From Acanthopleura granulata (lineage: Eukaryota; Mollusca; Polyplacophora; Chitonida; Chitonidae), in NCBI GenBank assembly GCA_016165875.1, contig JABBOT010000022.1, positions 957,333 through 1,021,332 on the forward strand: a DNA stretch of 64,000 bases, read 5' to 3'. Positions 1 through 9,900 of this stretch are shown here, one piece after another. A program made the translations under genes and the position numbers. Within the stretch, counting starts at the first letter, position 1. Each line of letters starts with the position of its first letter. The notes under the pieces were generated by a model. It did not search any database, was not told where the DNA came from, and saw only the letters and a list, made by a program, of their open reading frames with translations.

Positions 1-289
1 GACTTGACACAACGATGGGAATAAGCAACATTTTCATACTCTGTATGAAAAGGTCTCCAGGAAAACGAAGGTATACGATTTCTGGTTGACTCAGTTTGGG
101 GTCCATAGAGTTGAGACCGACCCCAATGGCGACCCCAACAAGAACTCCAACCAACATCAGCAGTACCAATAAGTTGGACTTGAGAAAACTAACACAACAA
201 TCTCTCGTCGCCTTCATCTTGGACGCTGTGCTGCGCTTCGTAAACCGTCCGTCTTCGACGATGTCGTCCTTTGGATTGAGGGGCTCCAT
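1..289 (-). CDS. SLC1-family carrier, paralogue B, first exon (truncated by window edge)
   Basis: Reading the minus strand from an ATG at 289 gives an open frame of 96 codons to the window edge. It has a short charged cytoplasmic N-terminus, a cysteine pair, TM1 ([20 protein letters not shown]), and the start of TM2 with the RFPGDLF and [11 protein letters not shown] motifs of glutamate/neutral amino acid carriers. The TM1-TM2 protein is almost identical to that of the complete gene whose exon 1 lies at 19889-20391, whereas the first 30 residues differ. The ATG has A at -3 and G at +4. The remaining exons must lie outside the window. The two genes are head-to-tail tandem paralogues. Family assignment is firm; the substrate cannot be inferred from this part. 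Confidence 0.88.
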   Translation of the reverse strand, partial: MEPLNPKDDIVEDGRFTKRSTASKMKATRDCCVSFLKSNLLVLLMLVGVLVGVAIGVGLNSMDPKLSQPEIVYLRFPGDLFIQSMKMLLIPIVVSS

Positions 290-1377
290 AATACAAGGGG
301 GAGTTTTATAGTCCGATATACACTATGTAAACAATCCAGCTTTCAGCGCGGTGTAAGATAACAATGGGCGTGCTATGCACGACCCGGCCGAAAAGCTAGG
401 ATTTACTAACAAGGACCTGCCGCTCAAATATTTAATATCACTTTGTATTCCTTCTGCGCAATGGCTGTCAAAAGTTCCTTGTACAACAACAAAAATCCCT
501 GCAAACACACAAAGCATACAAATCAGTTGATAAGAAAAGAAAGAAAATGTAAAGGGCCGCATAGGCCACATCACTTGGTTTAATACAGATTTATTACTGG
601 ACGTATTTTGATATGGCGTTGTCCCTCTGTTCGCTCGAAATTTGATTGTCGTTACCACTATAACTACAAAACCTGCTTACTTAGAGCAATACTATTTGTA
701 CATTTTTGTTTCTACCAACAGAGCAGTAGTGTTTTGACTTGTGTTACCTTGTTTTGAAAAAAAGGCGATGTCTGTTTCAAGTATGAAAACTAAGGCTTGT
801 GACACTGTTCTTTGTTAACAGTGCCGTGAGGTTCTAAAACTCATAGAGGTTTTACATTGGGGTCACCGCGCGGAGGCAAATCTCACTATCGTCAAATGGG
901 TATTCAAACTTTTCATTCAGCCGCAGTGACTTAATGCTGCCTCATTGAAAGCCATATCACAGGCACCGGGCATAACGCCTCAGACATTCGCATTATACTG
1001 GCACTGGGGAATGTTTCACAAACAAGTTTAAATGCTGAGTTTACAGGGCCAACTCAGTTAGCAAATTTGATTAGACCGTTTCACAACGACGATATGTGGC
1101 TATCAGCTTACGCTGTTTAAGATGTGGAAAGTTAACCTCGATCGTTAACCAAGTCCGATGATGGTTAGGAGGAGACGCGTCTCACTTTGAAAGCTTACTT
1201 ATTCATAGGAGAATAAAATAAGAATAAATCAGTGTCTTATACCACACAAATATCTTTTTGAAGCTCACAAACCCCCAAAACGAATCTGTTGTAAATTTCG
1301 CGTAGACTTTCTATTGCGAGAGTGACCGCCCTTTGTTTACACCCTGTTTCATTAACGAAAATGGAGAAATCATCTAA
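290..1377. other. 5' flank of SLC1 paralogue B, no gene recognised
   Basis: No exon recognised. Around 1010-1100 two motifs of the form TTTCACAA occur about 65 bp apart, the same motif found at the ends of the MITE-like element at 44996-45552, so a repeat remnant is possible. A TATA-like ATAAAA lies only about 15 bp before the start codon, which is too close to be a normal TATA box. Confidence 0.3.
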
Positions 1378-1650
1378 TGGCCTCCGTGACTCAGTCGGTT
1401 AGCGCGCTATCGCAGCACAATGACCCGAAGCCTCCCACAAATACGGTCGCTGTAAGTCCAAGTCCAGCTCATGCTGGCTTCCTCTCCGGCCGTAAGTAGG
1501 AAGGTCCGCCAGCAACCTGCGGATGGTTGTGGGTTTCCCCCGGGCCCTGCCAGATATCCTCTCACCATAATGTTGGCCGCCGTCGTATAAGTGAAATATT
1601 CTTGAGAACGGAGTAAAACACCAATATAATAAATAAATAAATAAATAAGA
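1378..1650 (+). mobile_element. tRNA-derived SINE, full length
   Basis: Begins with a tRNA-like head carrying box A (GTGACTCAGTCGGTTAGCGC) and a degenerate box B (AGTCCAAGTCC). The body has CTTCCTCTCCGGCCGTA and CACCATAATGTTGGCCGCCG, followed by the shared 3' end (GTATAAGTGAAATATTCTTG, then GTAAAACACCAAT) and an (AAAT)n tail. This is the best reference copy in the window. The overlapping minus reading frame is not a gene. Confidence 0.9.
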
Positions 1651-4167
1651 AATCATCTCCTTTCTCTGTTTTTTTACATAGTGCACTTCATTTATATTTT
1701 GGGGCCAATTTTCATCATTGACTGAACCAGTCAGACTGTTTCAGAGTGGCCCCATATCCACTATGGTGAGAGTTGTACAGTTCTACCTTTGTGATACAGC
1801 TTGGCCAATGTTCTATCCGCAGCCTGCATACGGTAGTCAGCTATATCACCTTTAGGCCATTAACATACTTCAGACGGCTACGGGAGACTGTGAAACAGCT
1901 ACAGGCCCCTGAATTTACCAGAATACTTTGTCTTGACCAAGAATGACAAGCAACGGAAAACTGATACGGGCTACGGGTCTAAACCGGAACAGAGACATCT
2001 GCGTTTGATAAGACTCTTGACAGCTGGAACTGACTTTCATGTTTTTTCGTCAATTGACTCTGATGGTAATACACGTCATGGGGTCTTTGACCTTAAGCTT
2101 CCTTCTCCAATGCCAAGGCGCGGCATACAAGCGTGTTAAGTATTTCGCATATTAGAGACTCTCTATAGTACAGTTTGCGCTGCAAATTCAAAATACGTAA
2201 AGTTTAGAGACTTTATGGTAGTCTGCCTTAAAATCACACCACATTTACAAGCAGTCTGCTTCTGTAGTATATGCACGCATGTAGGTAACATTTGCATCTG
2301 TGGTAAATGGATTCAACGCTCACAGGCATTATGCTCGTGTATGTTAATCTATAACTGGGTTACAGAGCCGGCCAGCCAGCGGTTGGTTTTAGCTTGCAAA
2401 CTGTATAACAGGGTTGTTTCAGGCCTAAGAGTTATACGTCATAAAAAGTGAACACATGGCGATCTAATTTCAATCCATAAACCTGTTATACTGACCCTCG
2501 AGGGAGATTACTCAGACTGAAGCAACATGGCCAAAGTGTCTAGTATTTCGGCCTACACACGTAGTTCTCATAGTATTCACATTTGGCCTGTACACAAACG
2601 AGTTCAATACAAAACCGCTCTCAAGCTGACCCATGTACAAAGGTGTGAGAAGCGCTAGTAAGGTATATCAACAGGGTACATACCTTTATGCCTCCAGGGC
2701 TATATGTAACAGACAGATCAAATTTATACACTGTTGTCTTTGTAAAGTGCCACGAATATTTCTTTACATGTGTGTGTGTGTTTGAGAAAAATTGACACAT
2801 CTTCCTCACATCGCCATATAAATGTATGTACATATAATGAAACACAAAGGCAACACTTACAAGATTTCCTTTCTTCTGCACCCTCGTTCGTCTTTTCGTT
2901 CTGGAAGTGGACGACTGTGTGCAACACTGGAACACTGCCCGGAAATGTCCAACACGTCTTTGTAGTAAACGACTCAAGCGTACATTGTGGTAGTCTGTGA
3001 TCGCTCTCCTGGAACTAAAGTTACGTTTTCCCTGTTGACTGTAGTTGATCACCAGGGGGAAGATGGGGTAGGCATACAGTATAGAGTAGAATAATAAGGT
3101 TAGATTAGGCGTAGAAAACTCGGACAAGGATTGTGTGCCCTAGTAATAGAGAGACTGTTTCTCATGGTAAGCCAGTGCGTGGCGCTGTTGTGCTAATTCC
3201 CCTCTATAACAACTGGCCGTGTTTTTATCAGCTATATGTGTCAAGTACAAAATATAAGCTATATTAACTCATATCTTGTACCGAATGTACTAGGTTAATG
3301 GTCTTCTCAAGCATTAACTTGAATCGCCATAAACGTCACATTCCTCTCAGAGGTCAAGCAGAATAAGCAAATCTGAAAATATGTAGCTATGTATTTAGGC
3401 CTATTTATATCAGTTACACGTGTAAGTTAATGGTCCCCAATTTAATCCCTGTTATGATGTGCTTCAGCGCAAAAGACACTTCATATCACACTGACGGAAT
3501 GTAAACGAAATTCACGATTCAATCTAGCCTGTAAACAACCATATTGCTGTAGGAACTTAGGCCCTCGTATAAATGAAATATTCTTGAGTACGGCTTAAAA
3601 CAAGTTTCACGCAAATAATTAACAAATAAACAGAATTTTACTTCAAAAATGCATTCAGTTATTTATTCATAAATTAGAGTTTTTCATCCACTCACGTGTG
3701 AGGTCAGTGTTGACTTCCAGCCGGAAACTGGGCAAATCAAGGGGACATCAGTCTTATTAGGTATGTTCAAATAATGAGCTGACCAGACTTGGAAGACGAC
3801 TGGTGCCGTAACTGTGCACTTCATGTTTGTACAAGGTTGAATCAAAGCTGGGTGCGTCCCACGACCGGCTTCAGGAGAGTGGATCATTGAACATATATCA
3901 AGAAAATCTCACAGTACAAAGGCTTCACCACATGTGTCCACGAGGCGGGGACGTGTTACATATATGTCAAAGTTAATCCCTCTTTTCTTCAGCAGACATA
4001 CACAGTTATTTCCATTGCTCCAAAACAGCTGTGGTTGGTTGAAAAATAAGGTATGTAAGCCCAAGCCAAGGTGTGACGTTAACAACACACTGACAGATTT
4101 ACGTACAGAAAACACCATTGTTCAGGCTGGTAGTATCGGCGTTAGTTATGCCACCTTCCTTAAGAGC
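1651..4167. other. Intergenic, no gene recognised
   Basis: Between the two SLC1 genes. Holds short unconvincing reading frames without splice sites or known motifs, a short TG run near 2770, and the SINE fragment at 3564-3602. Confidence 0.4.
3564..3602 (+). mobile_element. SINE 3'-end fragment
   Basis: CTCGTATAAATGAAATATTC followed by TTGAGTACGGCTTAAAAC matches the 3' conserved part of the SINE at 1378-1650. Confidence 0.65.
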
Positions 4168-4430
4168 CTGATTGACACCGAAACGCTTCTCATGTGACTG
4201 ACATGTAAACCTTGATAATGCGACCGACATCGACGCCAATACGTTGCCAAAATGACTGACACTAAAACGCTTCTAATGTGAGATACACTAAAACGTTTGC
4301 TAATGTGTCTCATACCGGAACATCATTAAAGTGGCTCACATCGAAACGGTGTTAATCTGACTGACGCCAAACGTTGCTAATCTGACAGGTACTGGAACAT
4401 TATTAACGTCATTTACACAGAAACGTCGCT
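4168..4430. repeat. Degenerate 26-bp minisatellite, about 10 units
   Basis: Successive units follow CTGACACYGAAACGTTGCTAATGTGA with several mismatches each; ten can be lined up end to end (CTGATTGACACCGAAACGCT, CTGACACTAAAACGCTTCTA, CTCACATCGAAACGGTGTTA and so on). The divergence suggests an old array. Confidence 0.7.
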
Positions 4431-5440
4431 ACAGCGAAATAACAGGCAAAAAGTTATAAAGTTAAATATAAAATTAAGTTAAATATAAAGTTACATTTTA
4501 TTATTATGACCAAATCTATGAATGTCTTTAAACGGATTGACATTTGCACTTGCCTTTATGACATCATTCACTCAGTAAGGGATTCCTTTTTTTTGCAAAT
4601 GTGATATGTTGTAAACCGTAGACTTTATACGTCAATACATCCTGGTTTCCTCAGATCATTAAAACGCTGATTCACTAAGACTATCACGCTGTTGAGGCAG
4701 TTTCTTCCACCTGTAAGCCACCGTCAAATGAGTGAAAAATTCTTCACAACGGCGTTAACACCTAGCAGATAAATAAAAGGCACTTCCTCTACACATACGA
4801 CTACCATCCGTACGGAGGATCGAAAGCACCTGCTTCCTAAAAGCGTCAGCATTAGTTTCACACGACTTTCTATAGGTCCTTAAAAGTAAAAGGCTTCAGT
4901 ACATAATACGAAACTCCACCGCACAGAAAATAAAATCAGAGCAGCGACCATACTGTGATAGTTAGCAAACGGGCACACGGAACAACCAGGAACAGTGGAG
5001 GAGAGCCTCTTGTGAATTTTACCTCTGTTTCGTTCTAACTCTTCATCCAAACACTAAATTAGTTACAACTTGTACCCCCTTCCGCTAGCACCATGGGTAA
5101 ACCAGAATTAGGTTAAAAAAAAAAGATGCAGTGATGCCAATTGCAGTTGCAATTCATTAGATGTCACTGGTCTAAAATGGGTTCAAAATGCTATGTTGTT
5201 ATCATATTTAATAAATAATCGCACGAAAACAATACAATACGATCATATTTTCAATTCGAGTGGCCAAGTCGCTCTTTTCCAATTTATCTTAAAAGCATAG
5301 ACTGAAGGAAAAGGAAGGCCCTAAGCTAACCTTCATCGTTGTCTTCTGTCGTTTTGCAGCATGCTGAAACACACCTATGTTCATATAAACTTGTCAGCTA
5401 TAAATCAAGCCAACCTTACACGTAAACTACAAGAGTAACC
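4431..5440. other. Intergenic, no gene recognised
   Basis: AT-rich sequence with one diverged SINE 3' end (4713-4780). No exon or conserved motif seen. Confidence 0.35.
4713..4780 (+). mobile_element. Diverged SINE 3'-end fragment
   Basis: ACCGTCAAATGAGTGAAAAA then TTCTTCACAACGGCGTTAAC and an AAAT-type tail; resembles the 3' end of the second SINE type at 54330-54590 more than the main type. Confidence 0.5.
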
Positions 5441-5444
5441 CCCG

Positions 5445-5930
5445 TCAAGGTGCTTCCAGCTTGATTTGACAGAGACGTCCAACATCATTCTAGGATATAG
5501 ATTTAAGTGAAACTTCCTGATGCATTACTTTGGCAGAGGAGTCAATGTACAAGGATACAAACTATTAATTCGCTAGTTACCAATGACAAAAAATCGGTAA
5601 AGCTGTCATGATTAAGTATAGAAATTCCTTCTACCTTGATATGGCAAAGGGTCTAGGCAGAGGGGTAAAAACTATGATTATAGCCAGCGTCTACTGATGA
5701 AGACAAATTGTTACTCTAGAGACAGAGAGTTTCTCTCCGAATTGATCGGGCAAAGGAATCTATGGAGAGGGTAAAATTAAATATGCGTTATAGGCCTTTA
5801 CCAACAACCACAAATTCTTAATATATTCTTAGGTATGGGCACATTTGTGGATAAAGACAAAAAATTTCCTACCGCATTCATTTGGTAAAGAAATCTATTC
5901 ATAAGTGTACAACTAGGCGTCAGGAACAAC
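5445..5930. repeat. Very degenerate tandem repeat, period about 60-130 bp
   Basis: Five related blocks begin near 5447, 5508, 5620, 5727 and 5860. Each has the order (A)TTCCT...GATTTGGCA(A/G)AGGA(G)TC followed by a GGGTA/GTACAA segment. Spacing varies, so indels are frequent. Confidence 0.4.
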
Positions 5931-5937
5931 TTGGCGA

Positions 5938-5985
5938 ACAGGAGCATGGACAAAGGAGTATGGACAAAGGAGCATGGAAAAAAGG
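5938..5985. repeat. Short 15-bp tandem repeat (about 3 units)
   Basis: GGAGCATGGACAAA, GGAGTATGGACAAA and GGAGCATGGAAAAA follow each other directly. The minus frame across it is a repeat artefact. Confidence 0.6.
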
Positions 5986-6752
5986 TGCAAAGGCAGAATA
6001 GTTTGTACAGGAGTGCAAAATGTGCAAAATTTTCGCCAGCTGTGGTGCTAATATGGCAAACTGTTCTGGGGTATTCTGTAACAAAAAAAAATAATTAAGA
6101 AAATAACTGATAATATCCATAAAGGTAAATGGGTGATGTTGACATCTCTTAGAAACAGTTTTTACCTGAATGGTTATAGGACAAGACTACATGAAATGTC
6201 GAGTCGTCACTGTCAACCACGACAAACTGAGACTGAGCTGTACCTAAAATAATTTTGGTTAAAAAGATTTCTAGAATAAAATTTAAATGCTATTAAATGT
6301 GTATATTCTAATGTGGCCTTTGCCGGCCTTATTGAAAGTGTTTACCGACGACGACGTCAAAAAAGCTTCTTTTCTATTCTTGTACATCTGAATAAAATCT
6401 CCTGTATGTCTATGCACTTCACATGAGGCATTCCACAGGAATTTTGTCCATACCCAAACATAAAGGTAAAGAAAGACGTCCAGAAATGTCAATATAATCC
6501 ATATAAAGCCGAGCTTTGAATTCAGACATCTACATGCATTTATGCTGTTTCAGTCGTAGTTAACAACATGGGTGAATGTATTTTTAGATACAGTTTTCAG
6601 ATAAGTGTCTTTTTGTGGGTTTCTTGTTCTTGGCCTTACAAACACTGGACTTGAACTGGTTGACACTGCGCATTCCACCGTTGGTTAAGAGAGTCCTGTA
6701 TATAGGCGCACTGTGCAAGACGGACCTGATAAGTGCTTGAGATATTTTTTTG
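5986..6752. other. 3' flank of SLC1 paralogue A
   Basis: Probably includes the 3' UTR of the minus-strand gene. I could not locate a canonical poly(A) signal on that strand; no other feature is seen. Confidence 0.3.
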
Positions 6753-6927
6753 TCATTCTCGTGCCGTACTCTGTTCCGTTTCCCCCTCGTCCGGGTACTT
6801 TTCTGAATTGACCATTATCATTAGTTCTCTTTCTGCCATTTGCCTTAGATCTCGTCGAGACAGATGCTCTATAATGGCCGCTCCGTATCCATCTCCTAAT
6901 ATGTTGATGGACGTCCGGCACCGTGCT
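6753..6927 (-). CDS. SLC1 paralogue A exon 8 (TM8 end, C-tail, stop)
   Basis: Acceptor CCGTTGTAG. Joined to exon 7 it reads [15 protein letters not shown], aligned to WLLDRFRTMVNVLGD of EAAT3, then [12 protein letters not shown] and a charged tail of about 30 residues ending in TGA at 6755-6753. The alternative acceptor two bases downstream (GTAGAG) gives a non-homologous frame, so Ala466 is not a splice-choice artefact. No canonical AATAAA was found close downstream. Confidence 0.88.
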
Positions 6928-9900
6928 CTACAACGGATAATGCAGTTATTACTATCGTATGTAGATAGTTTTGCATTTTGATATTGGCGCTAAACTGTAA
7001 GGAAAATTTTGTGGCCTTATACAATGTGTATGGGCCGCAGTTGGGCCCCACGAAACAAACAACGAGTTCTATAGTGGTCAAAACTTTGAGAATTTGGGAG
7101 GCCATAGATAAGAGACATGTAATGTATTGAAATCTAAAGAACACTTACAGGAACCAGTCGATGGCAAGCAGAGTGCTGACGTCGTCCGTGGGTAGCCCCA
7201 TCGAGGTCAGTATCATGATCATATAGATCACTCCGGTCCCCGGAACTCCGGCTGCTCCCATCGCAATCGACAGGGACAGGATACTGTTGAGAATAGTATC
7301 ACTTTGCAGAAGTACTTTAAATTAACAGCAAGAAGTGCATCGCATGGTAGTTTACGTATCAGCTCTCGGCCTAGTATGTTTGCAATGTTGCAAAATATAA
7401 ACAACTTGATGTGAATGGTGAATTATGGGAAATAATTGTTATGGTATACCGTTCCTGAATCCGACGAAGTGTTCGTCTAGAGCAAGAAATGCCCCTCAGA
7501 ACGTGAAAATGGCTATATCCATTATTTAATGCATCAATCAATTCATGAGAACTGAAGTGTGTTGGTCGAGAATTCTATATACTGTTTTGGACTTACTTCT
7601 TTCCTTTTTTGGACGACACGGCCTTCAGGCTTACAAGGTGACATGAATTCATAATAACTTCAAGATATGGAATCCTTTTTGTGGTGTATATCTTATATAC
7701 CTTCCTGAAAATGTGTGTGGTGGATCAGGGTTAATGCAAAACCACATGTGAACTCTGTTAAGATTACAGCAACCCCTCGGTGCGAAATTTGGTAATTTTT
7801 GTTATTTCGCAGTTTGGACTCTCCGTTTTCTTTTCTTACACTTAAAGATGGAAACAAAATCGAATTGTAAATAATTTATATTTGACGTATCGTATAACTT
7901 GTTGATAACCAATGCAGAGGTATTTACTTTGTTCCACTGATCACGAAAATGTAGACACTCCGAACGATACACATGCCTCTGGAGAAAATATTCATTGTCT
8001 CCTGCTAACATTTTCTTAGAAACTACTCCCCTGCTTGTACAGACCGATATCCGTCTGCGGGTCTTGTATACATGTTAACCATAACAGCATTAATCACTCA
8101 GCCTCGTTTCCATCGAGGGGGATTTATACACACATTTCAATAGTTTTGCTCAAAGCTGTCAAGACAAAACACTCATTTGTGCTACGATGGAACAATATAA
8201 TTTTTAAATCTGTTCACATTTTGATTGATGGTGGGACAATTTTTGATTAAAATGAACCTTTTGTCAGCCGTGAGACTCCTCATGCTCACTTTTTCTCCCT
8301 TGGACAGAGTCAAAATAAAAGTGGAATATTTTTTCTCCCTTATTTTTCGACAAAACCCTTTGGCATTTTGAACACAAATGTAGCTGAATATTCATTATAA
8401 AAAGTGCCCCATAAAATACTGATATATTTTGCCATTTAGTAAAACAATTTCAAAGTTTCCAAAACTTTGAAAGTTTTAACTTTATATGGTCATTAAGAAA
8501 AAAACGCAAGATCAGTACTCAAAATCGGTGGAAATGTTTTTAGCTTAATGAACAAACTATGCTCTTGGAAAGTAAAACGTTGAAATCATTGCAAACTGGC
8601 CAAAGCATGGCATTTTGAAAAGAAGTCTTGTTTTTTTTATGCAAAACTATTCTTATTTTCACTAATAGTGAAGTACATAACTTTTGAAAATATCTTGATG
8701 CTTTTTTAATATTATGTGCTTTGTCCTTACCTTGTAGTGACTATCTCCCCAGCGGAGAGTGGGACTCCATTCAGCTGCGCTACAAATATGGTCATCATAG
8801 TGAAGTACAGACAAGTGCCGTCCATGTTGACGGTAGCTCCTACCGAAGCTATCAGCTTGGTGACTCGTGGATCCACCCCATTCTTCTCCTCAAGACACTT
8901 GATCGTAACAGGCAAAGTCGCGCTACTGTAAGCAGATAAAACCTTAGCGCTTGATCAGCGTCATTGGATGATGACCCAAGTTCGGTTTTTGCAGTTCGGT
9001 TTGGCCTATAATTGTATATACGGCCGTCCTGCGAGTTATTCCATATTTTGACAGATTTGAACATCATCATTAAATTGCTTAAATTCGTTTCAAAACCTAA
9101 AGAAATTACCTTTGAAGCCTTGAATTTTACTTTTATAGCATTTAAAATTATTTTTAAAACTTTAAAAATATATTTGAAGGTTGAAAATCATTTCAGTAAG
9201 AAAAGCTTTCAAAATCAGCATGGAAAATATAGTGACCATTTTTCAAGGTTCAGAAACCATCATTAATGCTTCAAAATGCCTAACACCTACTGTGAATAAA
9301 TTTGTATTTACAAACCTAACTTGTAAAATTGAAGCCTGCTTTCCAGAGAAATTCTCTGTGTATTCCAGTATAGATATATAATGTAACAAGGAGATAGCCT
9401 GAAGACATTTATTTCTGCCTGTTTTATATTCTAATATGCTGCTGAACAAATAGTTAGGTTTTCCAGGAAATGATATCAGTGGAGGGAAAGTGTAGGTGTC
9501 GGGAAGGTGTAAAGTCAGGCTATGTTAATTCATTATTCACATCTGCGCATACTGTTTCGTTTGCATGGTTTTAAGCGAATTAAGGCATCAACGCTACTAT
9601 GAAATTCAAACATTAACACTGACAGTGATTTTCACACTAAACAATGTTGTTTATTAATTACAGAACCATAGGCGAAGTGCAGCTCAACCCATTTATAGCT
9701 ATTCAGCATGGCCAAACTTAAAGTAGGTCACAACACACGTTATCTATTAAAACTATCGCTCATCTGTAAAGCTTACCTACTCTCAGATCCAAATGCGAAG
9801 AGCATGGCTGGTATCATGCCAACTAAGAACTTCAGCGGATTTTTACGTAAGAAAACCAGGTACAGCAGAGAATAAACAATGAAACCTTGGACAAATAAAC

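Noticed and set aside
6685..6921. Alternative minus frame across SLC1 exon 8 ([14 protein letters not shown]...)
   Set aside because: It is the wrong frame of the terminal exon; the homologous frame reads RTSINILGD and fits the phase of exon 7.
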